NCBI RefSeq assembly: GCF_963676685.1
Contig: NC_092350.1
Span: 62,799,674 to 62,863,673, forward strand
Source: Mytilus edulis
Taxonomy: Eukaryota > Mollusca > Bivalvia > Mytilida > Mytilidae
DNA length: 64,000 nucleotides
Direction of reading: 5' to 3'
Positions 30,310 to 42,404 of the stretch are shown here, one piece after another. How positions within the stretch are numbered: position 1 is the stretch's first letter; every line of letters starts with the position of its first letter. Both the position numbers and the translations under genes were made by a program. The notes beneath the pieces were generated by a model that worked only from the letters and a program-made list of their open reading frames with translations, was not told where the DNA came from and did not search any database.

Positions 30310-33300
30310 ATGAAAATAGCTGCGAGGAAATTTGCAATACTCTGTATTTTAACAGGTAAGTCAAGAATGTTTCCATCAATTAAGGAAGTTCGCTGCTCAG
30401 TTTCAAAATAAAAAGTTTTCCATAACACTAGTATATATATTGATAGGGGATAAGTTGAGGAATAAAAAAAGCCAAAAAAAATATAGGGGTCAATGTGCTT
30501 GTTTTCGAGATATTAGCCATTGGAATTTTGGCGGGAAAATAATCTCTCTTGATTTTCATAGCTTTATCATTGACCAGTTAAAGTTCTCAAAAACTATTAA
30601 AAAATAAATAAGATTTTATGACTTTTACAAATGGCTTATAATTATACATGTAAAAGATTTATAAAAAGAAAAATGGGGGTCCATGGGCAAATTTTTAAGG
30701 CATTCAAATGGATAATACCAGTCTGAGAGGATTTCGAAAATCTGACAAAAATTCAAAAACATGACAAGCAAACATCCTTTTAAAAGTAAATATTTTTTTA
30801 GATGTGTAATAAGTGATATATATATAGATTTCATGAGTAATTGTATCATTTTAAAATTTAATCAATAACACTTCACCACTAGATTCAATTTTAGTATTTA
30901 GCAAACATGCCTTTTTATTTTATAGTGAGTCTTTCTATGCTGTGATTTTACACTATTGTTTCAGGTAAGGGTGAAAGTTGGAACCTTTTTAAACGTTTAA
31001 AGCCGATGCATTTGTTTGCACCTTATCGAAATAAAGGCAACGGTAGTATATCGCTGTTCGAAAGTCTTAAATCGATTGTGAGAAAACAAATCCGGGTTAC
31101 AAACTAAAACCGAGGGAAACACATTTGCACCTATAAGAGGAAAACAACAAAACAACAGAAACACTAAAGTGCAACAAAAAACAAACAACAATGTAACACA
31201 CGCAGACATTAACTATATGATAACAAATGCCATTTTCCTGCGTGCAGGACGTTTTAGAAAAATGTAGGGTTGAACCTGTTTTTGTGGCTAGCCAAGCCTC
31301 GTACTTTCATGGCAATGATAAACATTACAACATTATATGACAGGACTACAGTACAAATAAATGCAAGAACATTCAGGACAGAGAAATACACAAATTAACA
31401 ATACAATAATACATTTCGACATGTTAATAGTTATCAAAGGTACCATTATAATTCATTACGTCAGACGTGCGTTTCATCTATACACAAGACTCATCAGTGA
31501 CGCTCACACCAAAATAGTCAGAAAGCCAAACAAGTATAAATTTAAAGAGCATTGATGACCCAAAATTTTTAAAAGTTGTATCAAAACACTACTTTAACAA
31601 TTGCAGAAGCTGCACTTTATATTTATCCGTAGATATGGGATAACTATACGAATGCACGATATTTATATATATATAAATTATAAATAAGTATACATAATGG
31701 AATACTTTCATAAATTGTGACGAGAGTTGTCTCATTGGCACTCATACCAGATCTTCTTATATTTATATTTGTTTCATTTTTGATAATTTAATAGTGCAAA
31801 GTGTTTGTTAATAACAAGAAATCATCTCTTCATAGATGTCGCTCTGATAGTATATAGTTCTGATGTTGAGTATAAAGGTATCTGTACATTTCCCTGTGCT
31901 TGGCAAGATAGAATATATCAACCTATTCGTGTTGGGTCGTCGTTCGAAAACATTGCTGAAGTAGTAGATCCGAAACATTTTACAATAATCAACAGCTCTG
32001 ATCCTACCATTTTTACGCTTGAATTTACGGAGCCGAACAAGCCAAACGAAATATGGGAGTGCTATTCAAGAGCTGGCCCCTTTACTATTTACCGGTGAGT
32101 GAATTATGTCTGCTTTAGAAAGGAATGCACACTTTTCATATCCTTAAAGATCAAATCACACAAATGACAAAGCCGTTATATATATTCTTGAATTTATTAT
32201 ATTTTCAGCGTATACACTAACACTTCTGTGTTAAGTTTTTTTCCAAATCAAAATAACAAAGCAAAAAATAAAATACATGTTAAAATTTAGCAACGTAAAA
32301 TTAGATTTTCCATTTGAATTTTTATAATAAGTGATTTGTACATTCCACCAAATAATCATCAAAAGAACCAAAACGTTTAGAATATGTTCCTTACGTCGTA
32401 ACTACAATCCCCTTCCCTTTCATGAATGTGACCTACCAAATTAGACTATTTACCAGATTTGTTATTACATAAGCAACACGACGGGTGCCACATGTGGAGC
32501 AGGATCTCCTTCCCTTCCGGAGCACCTGAGATCACCCCTAGTTTTTGGTGGGGTTCGTGTTGCATATTCTTTAGTTTTCTATGTTGTGTCGTGTGTACTA
32601 TTGTTTGTCTGTTTGTATTTTTCATTTTTAGCCACGGCATTGTCAGTTTATTTTCGATTTATGAGTTTGACTGTCCCTCTGGTACCTTTCGTCTCTCTTT
32701 TAGAAGGTAATTTCACTTAAGGAAGACACAACCTTTAAACATTCACTGAACAATGATACACATATAAGTGAATCGTGCACTCAGGAATCAACGATTCGTT
32801 ATTACTATGGATTTCGCCGCTATTATTGATGGTCACCTCTGGTTATGTACGTCACGTGTTCAAATAGTTACACTCTCTTGGCTTTTGATAATTCACGATG
32901 AAGACAAATCTAGAAAAAAACGCGTCGGATGCATTAAATTTATAAAATTTTCAAGTAACCTAGAAATAAAATTTGCTATACGCGAGGCTATCCGTCTTCC
33001 CTGCGATTATTTTAAAATCTGAGAAAGTCGTCAATTGAGTAAATAAAATAATTTCCATGTGTTTTTCTTTCAGGCGTCAGAATGAAGGTGAATATGAATA
33101 CAGATGCGAAAAAGATCCATTATTTGACCCAATCAAAAACAATGTGATTATTTTCTTCGGAAACCAATTTAGTAAGTATTTGCATGTCCATGCAGTCCAT
33201 GTAGCTGGAATAAGTCCATAATAGACAATGCAATAATTTTATCAAAAGCGAAAAATGACCAAATAAAAACAACAGTACACAAACAAAACATATAAAAAGA

Positions 33301-36300
33301 AAGAGTGAAGAACACGGTCCCACCAAAATACCGGTTTTGGTCTCAATTACTCCATCCCGCTCTACATGTAACAATCGTCGATTTGCTCTTGTGATAACAA
33401 TTATAATGATATATTATTAGCTTACTTCACCGGTAACGTTTAAACTTTATAAAAGTTCTTTCTACATATAATATTCCACAGTTAAATCAATAGAAAACAT
33501 ACATAATACACCGTGATCAGACAGCTTTTTTGACGTAACCATCACGAGTCAAAAGCTTTATAGGTATTTACTGATTTTTGCTAAATGGTTAACGAGTGAC
33601 AACCGAACAATACACCATTTCACTCATGGCGAATTCGTAAATTTTCACATTGATTAATATAAATAAAGAACAAAATGTAAGTACATTCACTCTATCTATT
33701 TTACGCTTTTTCTGCTCGTTTTGGTGCCACATCATTAACTTCAGAACAGTACTGGATTTCTTTCCACAATCAAACACATTTTGAATCGTTTTATTTTTTT
33801 CAGAGAAATTTACTGGAAATCCTAGTACCTGTGACGTATGTATTGGAGTTGATTTTAATTCTGCCGCTGTTGTTCAAGGTACTTAACTGTCCTTTACAAT
33901 ACTATTTATAACGTTATGGAAAATGACAAATTGATTCATATGGGATGACCTTATTTTTATACTTTTACCGAGACAAGTTGTACTAATTTGGCTACATTTT
34001 GTATGTTTATGAATTCCTTTCAGCATTTAGAACTTGTTGGACTGCATTTATACTTACACAGGTACAATATAATATTAAAGTTTCTAGGTATTGAAATATT
34101 TAACTTATAGTTGACAATCTGAATTTCAGACATCTATGCATGTAAGTTTGTCCATGTTATCAAAACGGTGTTGGTGAACATAAAACGAGTTACTTTCATG
34201 TACAAATATTGTACTAAATGAAAATTATGTATTTCTCACGTTATTTATTTTTCATTTCTCAAATATATATTTCTCCAGTGGTGGTGTGTAGTTTAAAGAT
34301 TGTATATTTCTTCATTCTCAATCAATTTTACATTATATGATTGTTTTTTTTCTTTTGTCTTCGTAAACAGATCATTTAAAATTATTGATAGTACAATCCG
34401 TAACTTTCTATGCTTAAAATTGTAAATTGTAAGCCTGGTACCTTTGATAAATAATTGTACATTTTTGGTACATGTAGTCGACATGTATATGCATATGCAT
34501 TTGTTCTCAGAAAATGTCTTTGCTTGATTGGTTAATATTTGGATGCTTTACATCCAGTAGCAAGTATTTCATGCATATTCAAGACAAGAACAAATTAACA
34601 ACAAATACGACAGAAAGGTCCTATTATAGGCCGTCCGGGATGAAGGTCAGCGATATTTAGAACGCCAGTGGAAAATGAGGGTAAATAGCTAGGAACAACA
34701 AAATGGTTTGCAGGGTTAATATAAATAAAGAAACTTAAAAAGCAGTAAAAAATCTATATGTATTATAATTATATTAAAAGGGTATTGCGCGCAATTTAGA
34801 TGAAACTAGAGGATTTCAAATATGTGACAAAAAGTCAAAAGCAAGAGTAGCAATCATCCTTAACAAATAATATTTGTTATGTATTTTCCTGCTTTCATTC
34901 ATTAGTAGGAAGACCTGGCGGTAAGTACTCATAATAATTTCATTATGTGCTTTAACGACGTCAACTGAATACAACTTATTATTGTTTATTTATTTTCTCC
35001 CGTTTATTGGTGATTTTTTGTGTGAGTAAGTGTCGTTAAGTTCCCTGCAAAACGATACATATAATTGCAGCAACTTTTTTGCATAATATTGCAGGATTTA
35101 TTATTTTTGTTGCAGTTAAAAATATTGCATGCAAAACAAGCCAGTCTGCTATTTTTGTATTATCACCCTTTGAGAAATGATAATTGTATACTAGGTTACC
35201 TACTTAGTGGTAAGAAATACTTAGAGCAGCTAAAACATTAAAAGCAAACTAACAATAATTCCAATTGCAGAAACAATGAACTGTTTTCCGATGATTTTGT
35301 TGTGTATATGTTCCGGACCGTATGAGTATTTGGACCATATGGGTATATACGCGTATGGTCCAAATACTCATATGGTCCGGGACAAATACAAAACATAAAC
35401 TAGTAAAGTTCGTCCACGATTTTCAACGGTTTTAAGAAAGATTCTATTTCGTTTCGTTGGTTTTTCTTGACCGAGTACAAGTATTTAGCCTGCCAAAAAT
35501 TTATATGCACCGCAGCCATAATTTTAGTTTGAAAAAAAAGTCTATTGGATGACAATAGATATTTGCTATCATAAATGTTGAGTAAATTGTGCACCTTTGA
35601 AAATGTCTGTGATCAATTATTTAAGTTAAATAATGCACATCTATTATTGTATAGATGCAGGACTTTAACATGTATGTATAACCATGATGATAACCATGAT
35701 GATAAATATAAATGGGAAGATGTTTTTCTTTTGTAGAACAAGTACCAGGTAAAGCATTATTTTTATTTGAATAATTTCAAGTCATAACTTTGTAATAGTA
35801 TATCACATGCATTACAGTTGTATTACTCATGGGTTGAAATGATAACTTAAAAATGTATATCATATTTTCTTCTACACATTGTCAGAGAACGTTTTTATTT
35901 TGCCTTTCCGATTTCTGTATGGCTTTATTATCGTCCCCGAGGGTACCACCAGCCCAGTAGTCAACACTGAGGTGTTGACATGGTGGTGACATGAATATCA
36001 ATAATGTGGTCATTTTTATAAATTTCTGTTTTCAAAACTTTGAATGATGAGTCTTATGTAGACGAAACGCGCGTCTGGCGTACTAAATTATAATCCTGGT
36101 ACCTTTGATAACTTTTTATACCACTGGGTTGATGCCACTGCTGGTGGACGTTTCGTCCCCGAGGGTATCACCAGCACAGTAGTCAACACTTCGGTGTTGA
36201 CATGAATATCAATAATGCGGTCATTTAAAAAAAAATCCTGTTTACAAACCTTTGAATTTTTCGAAAAACTAAGGATTTTCTTATTCCAGGCATAGATTAC

Positions 36301-36814
36301 CTTAGCCGTATTTGCACAACTGTTTGGAATTTGGGATCCTCAATGCTCTTCTACTTTATACTTGTTTGGCTTTATGAATATTTTGATATGAGCGTCAATG
36401 GTGAGTCTTATGTAGACGAAACACTCGTCTGGCGTACTAAATTATAATCCTGGTACCTTTGTTAACTATATAATTAGAACCAGTGCTATTAAAGATGTAT
36501 AGGGAATATGCCTCATGTTTTTTATACATTAATTATTGACCTGACGAGATTTCAGAGTTTTATGAAAAATATTTTATAAAGACCAAAGGATTTGATCGTA
36601 AAGTCAACATAAATATGTGTATTTCAAATGAAACATTAATATTTATTTTCTGTTTCCCAAAATATTTTCTTTTTTTTATATAGAAAATGAAGAAATAGGA
36701 TGCAATTTGCCTTACATGTGTCCTGTCACCAAACCAGGACAAATCAGATGTGGACTGTGCGAACCAAGTCTCCCATATGATGGCGATTGTTGCAAAGCAA
36801 ATCCATTTTATTAG
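30310..36814 (+). CDS. Unrecognised signal-peptide protein, 8 exons, 248 aa, one exon inside a repeat
   Basis: Exons: 30310-30355, 31836-32094, 33074-33171, 33804-33878, 34907-34921, 35737-35748, 36290-36400 and 36684-36814. All introns are GT-AG and the frame stays open for 747 nt. Residues 1-24 form a signal peptide (FAILCILTDVALIVYSS). The ectodomain has Cys 32, 36, 91, 113, 144 and 147, and an NSS glycosylation sequon at 68. Exons 5 and 6 are 15 and 12 nt microexons; exon 5 could also begin at 34910. Exon 7 encodes a hydrophobic stretch (about 181-197) and lies wholly in a dispersed repeat. Its phases are 1-1, so skipping it leaves a 211-aa secreted form. The last exon is Cys-rich (212, 218, 228, 231, 241, 242). 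I do not recognise the family. AATAAA-type signals follow near 36970. The exon chain is inferred, but strongly constrained by phase. Confidence 0.75.
30380..30783. mobile_element. MITE, TTAAGGATGTTYGCT family, copy 2
   Basis: In intron 1 of the 248-aa gene, 25 bp after exon 1. Ends are TTAAGGAAGTTCGCT and AGCAAACATCCTTTT-like, with the shared ATTTTGGCGGGAAAATAAT and GAGGATTTCGAAAA core. Confidence 0.85.
30990..31515 (-). repeat. Composite of dispersed repeats in intron 1 of the 248-aa gene
   Basis: About 31000-31200 is the reverse complement of a segment at 16600-16870 (CGAAATAAAGGCAACGGTAG and ACCGAGGGAAACACATTTGC against their inverses). About 31428-31513 is a reversed copy of the GAGTCTTATGTAGACGAAAC repeat found at 36045-36113 and 36391-36465. 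Confidence 0.7.
32480..32702 (+). repeat. Dispersed repeat with GGAGCACCTGAGATCACCCC and GAGTTTGACTGTCCCT
   Basis: Runs from TTCCGGAGCACCTGAGATCA to GGTACCTTTCGTCTCTCTTTT. Close copies lie at 57435-57622 (full) and 42405-42530 (partial). It is in an intron of the 248-aa gene. Confidence 0.9.
34640..34864. mobile_element. MITE, TTAAGGATGTTYGCT family, shortened relic
   Basis: A diverged copy ending AGTAGCAATCATCCTTAAC with AGAGGATTTCAAATATGTGA inside. The left end is degraded. It lies in intron 4 of the 248-aa gene. Confidence 0.6.
35310..35383. repeat. 74 bp near-perfect palindrome, solo ends of the 27233 element
   Basis: GTTCCGGACCGTATGAGTAT then TTGGACCATA faces its inverse TATGGTCCAA then ATACTCATATGGTCC, with only about 14 bp between. 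The pattern matches both termini of the element at 27233-28007, with its centre missing. Confidence 0.9.
35931..36113 (+). repeat. Dispersed repeat, copy lacking the exon-bearing middle
   Basis: Starts CGTCCCCGAGGGTACCACCA, passes TTGACATGAATATCAATAAT-like sequence (with a short internal duplication) and TCAAAACTTTGAAT. It then jumps directly to GATGAGTCTTATGTAGACGA and CCTGGTACCTTTGATAAC. The second copy at 36152-36465 has the same flanks but holds an additional segment of about 140 bp between them. Confidence 0.85.
36152..36465 (+). repeat. Dispersed repeat containing exon 7 of the 248-aa gene
   Basis: Left flank CGTCCCCGAGGGTATCACCA and right flank GAGTCTTATGTAGACGAAAC match the copy at 35931-36113. 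Between them lies TTCTTATTCCAG, exon 7 (36290-36400) and the donor GTGAGTCTT. The exon's final GAGCGTCA also occurs in the reversed copy near 31490, so the exon 3' end is repeat sequence too. Confidence 0.85.
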
Positions 36815-37642
36815 TAACAAGGGTTGGCAAATTGTCTGAACATCTTGTATTAATTAACTAGATACAACATGTACTGCCTTGTCCATTGTTAAACTTTTTT
36901 TTGACAAAAGTATGAGAAAAACAGTCACCGTCGATGATTCATAAGAATTATTGGTTATTATATTGTTATTATAATAAAATAAAAATAATGATGCATTTGC
37001 CGAATAACTGCTTATTAACTATTACCAAGTCGTTCCACCTTTTTTTTTTTTTTTTTTGGGGGGGGGGGGGCACAATGTATTTGACAAGAGAGCGACGAAC
37101 GAAATATGACTAAAATTAAATTAAATTTGTTAAAATTTTAATGAAAATGATTGCATGTTGAATCATCTATTCTTTTATACATTGATATACGTTCTTATGT
37201 TAAATACTTTTAGTATTCTAATTTAAAACAAGTACTTTGACAAAAAGACATACGGGTTTTATATTATAATAAATTGATACTGTATATATATTAAACCCGG
37301 GATTCTAATATGACGTCCTTATTATGCTTTGTAAACAAAGCCGTATTCTAATGAGCACAAAATATGTTTAACACATTGCGCAAAAATTTACTGTTTATAT
37401 TAAAGTTATTTCTATCGTTATCCTATAAAATATTAATTATACATTCAAGTAGCTTACATAAACTTTTATAATATGTTATATCGAACAACATATATTTACC
37501 CTGCTCGTATTTTTTTTAACTTATCATATATGAAATGTAATGTACAGACTCCTCGGGGAGTAAACGGGAACAGCTAAACACTTTTACGGTATTTTCGTAC
37601 GCTTCGACCTACAAAAATACTGTATTTGTCCTATTAGAATCG

Positions 37643-37806
37643 AAATAATTCCTTTATGTCATGTTCTATCCTAATTTTAACATGGGTAGGCATTATATTT
37701 GACCACATTTTACACCTCGCTAACGCTCAGTGTAAAATATCGACAAATATAATGCCTACCCATGTTAAAATGAGCATAGAGAATGACATGAAGGAGTTAT
37801 TTCTTA
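37643..37806. repeat. Long inverted-repeat element
   Basis: Arms of about 55-60 bp contain TTTTAACATGGGTAGGCATT and AATGCCTACCCATGTTAAAA, flanked by AAATAATTCCTTTATGTCAT and its imperfect inverse. MITE-like hairpin. Confidence 0.88.
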
Positions 37807-38152
37807 AATAATTTCGCATAAATTGGAGATGCGAACGAAACAAAATCCGTTAATAATCACACTTGAAAATAAACCCAACAGGTTATAAGTAATTTACATC
37901 TACACCAACAATGCTACAAATCAAACACATGTGAATTTATCAAGGGTCTAGAAAAGCTTTTGCATGAATGATGAAGGTTTACAAAATGGATTCTCAGATT
38001 TCCGTTGAATTTGAAGGTCTTTTCGATTTTTTTTTTATCAAATACAATTTTGAAATACATATAAAAAAATAAACTGTGGTGTTATTGCAAGTGACAAGTG
38101 AAAATGTTTCTTCTCAACTATCAATTCTATTACTGAATAGAGTAATCATTCT

Positions 38153-38518
38153 CTATAATAATAAGGGTCCCAAAAAATAATGTAAAATAAATAGTGTAAA
38201 TGCCGTGCTTTTAAGTAAAAACCAGTTGTATCTAATTTTCATAACCTGTGCAGAAATACTAAAAACAGTTCTAAGTTTAACGAACTTTATTTCACAGTAT
38301 AAGGATTTTTCACAGTCAGCTCTATTGCATCTCTCATAAGCCAGGGTTCTTTGCACGAATAGTTTTGTTCTTAAGTTTTGAATTGTATATTTTTTAATCT
38401 GTAGGCCAATAAATTGAAAATCTTGATCATGTAAAGCATCTGCCAACTTTAAAGCCTTTCCCTGTGTATCATAGATATTTTTTACGTGCCATGCTTTAAT
38501 CTTCTTACAGCTCGTATC
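38153..38518 (-). CDS. Possible terminal-exon or relic ORF, unknown
   Basis: A minus-strand frame stays open for about 121 codons. It includes AWHVKNIYDTQGKALKLADA and LHDQDFQFIGLQIKKYTIQN, which look protein-like rather than random AT translation. No ATG opens the conserved-looking part, and only weak acceptor-like sites (TTTGAG or TGTAAG) sit at its start. It could be an exon of an unassembled gene or a transposon fragment. I do not recognise it. Confidence 0.22.
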   Translation of the reverse strand, partial: DTSCKKIKAWHVKNIYDTQGKALKLADALHDQDFQFIGLQIKKYTIQNLRTKLFVQRTLAYERCNRADCEKSLYCEIKFVKLRTVFSISAQVMKIRYNWFLLKSTAFTLFILHYFLGPLLL

Positions 38519-38703
38519 TCAAATCAAAAATCAGTTACATCCGTTTTTGCACCTGCAACTGAATGTAGGGGGGTGGGGTTGTATTGTTTTACCCCTGTCC
38601 GTCTGTCCTTCCATCCGTCCCATTATTGGTATATAGTTATTTGGCATAACTCCTCCTACTGTTTGATTCCTAGGAAGTTTTCACTTTGCTTTCTGTTGAG
38701 TAG

Positions 38704-39099
38704 TTAAGGATGTTTGCTACTCTGTTTAAAAATAACAAGCTTTTTAAAAGACTATTATCAACTGAGAGTATATAAATGAAGAAACAATAAAAGCAGAAAA
38801 AAATAGAGGGTCCGTGTGCTTGTTTTCGAGATATAAGCCACTAAAAATTTGGCGGGAATTAATTCTCTTTAGATTTTTCATACATTTAACATTGACACCT
38901 ATTTCGGTTCAAAAACTATGAAAAAATAACAAGGATTTTATAGGATTTTGAAATATGGCTTTTTGAACATTATGTAATAAAATTATGAAAAGAAAAGTAG
39001 GTGTTATTGGGCAAAATTTATCAATGACAATACATGGATAAAACCAGAGGATTCCGAAAATCTCAAAAAATCATAAAATAGAGGAGCAAACATCCTTAA
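38704..39099. mobile_element. MITE, TTAAGGATGTTYGCT family, copy 3
   Basis: About 396 bp with ends TTAAGGATGTTTGCT and AGCAAACATCCTTAA. It is closely related along its length to 26663-27064. Confidence 0.92.
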
Positions 39100-39299
39100 G
39101 TACGTACACTGCGCTTCAATGGAAACTATCCCTTTTTCAAACAATTTCGTGTGACTACATGTCCATTATGTATTCCGTGTGCATGGAATGGGTTGACATG
39201 TCATAAAATGTGTCTATATTGTTGTATGATCGATTAAAGCTTGTGTATTATGATTTTTAAAAATAAATATGAATTCATAACTTCAAAAAAGTCATGGCC

Positions 39300-39645
39300 A
39301 GTACAAGTGTTTCTTACCAAAAACACAATTATCGTCCTTGAGGTCAAAGTTCAAGGTCACATGAGTGTCAAAATTTTAAGAGGGCTCACCACCTCATGAT
39401 GATACATCCACATGCCAAAGATGTAAGGCCTAGGTCAAAAGGTGAAGAAGTTGTGGCCTACATGGTTGTTTTTCACGAAACAAAAACAACATAAATTTGA
39501 CCTTGCGGTCACATTTGAAGGTCACACAAAGGTCATCATGATGCAAGACACTTAAACTCGATATGATACATCCACATGCAAAATATCTAAGGCCTAGTTC
39601 AAAAGACGAAAAAAAATATTGCCATTATGTAATTTTTGAATAAAT
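39300..39645 (+). repeat. Two tandem units with GATACATCCACATGC
   Basis: Units at about 39300-39475 and 39476-39645 share TTGACCTTGAGGTCA-like starts, GATACATCCACATGC, AAGGCCTAG(G/T)TCAAAAG and a following GAAGAA/GAAAAA stretch. Non-coding. Confidence 0.75.
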
Positions 39646-42170
39646 TTTGATCTTATTTAATGAACCAATTTGAGGGTGGGGCGTATTTCAAACTTTAATA
39701 CCAAAAAATCTAACGGTTGAGTTTTAAAATTTTTTTCATGAACAACCGACTAGTATATAGCACTCCAAATGCTTAGTTTTATGAAAAAATTAAACGACAA
39801 TTTTTTTTTCAAAATAAAAATCTTCTTCCAATACTAGAAGCACAGCATTAACTTTTCGGGGCTGATTCTGGTACCCCCTATTAAATTTCGGGCAAAATTT
39901 TAAATCCGGAATAAAAAACTTACAAGAAAAGGGTATCAGTGAACTAATATTCACCTCAGCTATCATTATTAGCTATGCTATTGTCAAATTAGGATTACAT
40001 TTTTAAAAATTTAACAGATTTAACCCTATGCCCATATTTTAGAAACTTCAAATTTTGGCCGATACTAGTATGTAAAAGATGCCATATTTGAGTTGCCAAA
40101 TCTTTTAAACCTACGGTTCAAATCTTTTAAAATGTTTACAAGATGTTTAGGTAGGCCTAGTTTATCAATGAAAAAAATTTAAGAAAAATTAAACGACAGG
40201 ATATTTTTGGGGTATAGTGTTGGGTACCCCCTTAATGTGGAGGGAATAATTGTGAACGAGGTAATATACTAACTAAGATAATTCAATCAAAATTGAAACA
40301 TGATAAAAAAAAAAGATTATGTAAACAGACGTTCACATGGTTCAGAAGACTGTGCTTTGTCATACAACAATATTTCTTTTACATAATTATTCAACATATT
40401 TTTTTGCATGATGATAAAAGTTATTAGGGATATTTTCATCTTAAGGAAATAAATAAATTCAATGGTATACCAATACAATAATTCGTTCAGTAAATAAATC
40501 AGAATTACCAAAAATATTTTGAAATGTACTACTATTATTGTATTTAATGTAATCTCACCTAAATGGCTATATCTTTGTATGTATTTTAAAATTTTAACAG
40601 CATATAGTAACCACACCTAGTCATCTATTTCAAACATAATATCTACATTAAGGTATCAGATGTAAAACAAAAATCGTATCAGTTGGGACAAAAAATCATC
40701 AAAATACGTATTTTTTGGATTCAAGCCAGTTTTTAACAAACATATAGTCATTACAAGACATTCTCTAAAACTTATAGATAGTAATACCTTGCAACTTTGC
40801 GTAAATTGATATTTCCACTTCTGAAAATAAGTGATATATAAATGGACACGTGAACTGATAGTTATCAGTAGCGTATCAGAAATTTTATTAAAGGGAGGCG
40901 GAGGTACCGACTGCCTCAATCATATTACAATCATGCTAGAGTGATATTCTATATAATAAACCAGATTTTTTCAAACAAAAGTTGGGTTAGAATCCCCCTT
41001 ACTCTTGGCCTCCTCTTAATCCAACTCTGGTTGTTGGAGGCCTACTTTATTTTGATTCGATGTCGTTTGTCAATCGAACAATATCTAGGTCAAAGTTATT
41101 GAGTTTTAAATTTAACCTGTGTTCATTTCGCGTTCTGTTAGAAATCGTAATAACATGACAATATATTTAAACAGACTTTTGTAGTATTATGTCGTAACTG
41201 ACAAATCTTAGTCGAAATGTTACCTTTGTCTTTTATTAATAGCTTTTCTCCCTGGAAAATTTAAAATTGATCAAACAGTGATATCTTATTTACCATACAT
41301 AATATAGATACGTAAGGTACGTTGATTTGGAATCCTTCAATTATTGATTTGGAATCGAGGTCATGGTCAAACGGTATTTTTACGTTCCAGCTCTTAAATT
41401 TCCCTAACCATTGTGTATTTACACATGCTACAACATTGGGTCTTATGCTGTATTAAGTCAGGAATATATGACAGTATTAACCAATCGTTTTATGCGTTTG
41501 TGCTTAAGATGTTGCCATTTATTCCAAAACTTTCCGTTTAAAATTTTTCTCGGAGTTTTTTTTTGTTTTTGTTATTTCACATAATAATCACCTTGGAAAA
41601 AAACCTCTGCAATGATCATGTTCCTTCATAAAAAAAGTGTTTAGAACTACTTTTTCTTTAATCTGCATATATAAACTACCATTTTAGATTTTGTGGTATC
41701 TCTATGAATAATAGCCATAAATTCAGACCAAAGCAACAAACTCCTAAACAGGAAAAAGCTAATTTTCACTTTCATTTCAGGCAAAAGATATAGAAAAAAT
41801 ATATTTTTGGAATCAGCATATAACGCAATCAATTATTTGACGACTATAGTAAATGTTAATAAACCAAAAATTATTTTTTATCAATGAACGTCAATGGTGT
41901 AAATACCTTTGCTTATATTTACACCTTGTTGATGTCAGCATGTTTTACATCTCCACAAAATTTAGTAAACGTTGTGTGTATTTTATGTGTAGCCTTATAC
42001 ATGTGTTTTTCAGTTCAGTTTGTGTGACGTCTCCACAGTCATGTTTAATTTTCTCTTGTTTCTTTTTCAACTAACTTTCTGTTACACTTTTCAAACACCA
42101 TTTGTGTACATTAATGACTAAAAGAAAGATTTGCTAAATTTAAAAAAAAATGTTTTTATGCATTTGAAGG
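39646..42170. other. AT-rich intergenic sequence, nothing recognised
   Basis: A diverged end resembling the AAGGTGGTACC MITE family (AGTGTTGGGTACCCCCTTAA) occurs at 40217-40236. Otherwise there is no supported gene or complete element. Confidence 0.5.
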
Positions 42171-42211
42171 CGTAATGAGACATTCATCAGTTTCTCACTC
42201 AGTCATCTTCC

Positions 42212-42330
42212 TCTTAATCATTCACGTCACGCTCATCGATATCACCCATAACATCTTCATCACTCATATCCACACATCGTTCATCTATATGTCCATCTTC
42301 TGAGTCCACATTGGCGATGTCTTCATTTGA
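42212..42330 (-). pseudogene. Acidic coding-like fragment, unknown
   Basis: The minus strand reads SNEDIANVDSEDGHIDERCV then DMSDEDVMGDIDERDVND and a stop. This strongly acidic tail uses GAT/GAA codons in a way that AT-rich noise would not normally give. No start or clear acceptor is present. It may be the 3' end of a gene or a transposase tail. Confidence 0.3.
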
Positions 42331-42404
42331 AGTATAATTTTAAACAATCAGGATTTTTCTTACAACACAGAACAACAAGAACAAAATGTCACACTGGTAA
42401 ATAC

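Noticed and set aside
32459..32710. Cys/Phe-rich plus-strand frame of 83 codons
   Set aside because: It lies entirely in a dispersed repeat present three times in the window.
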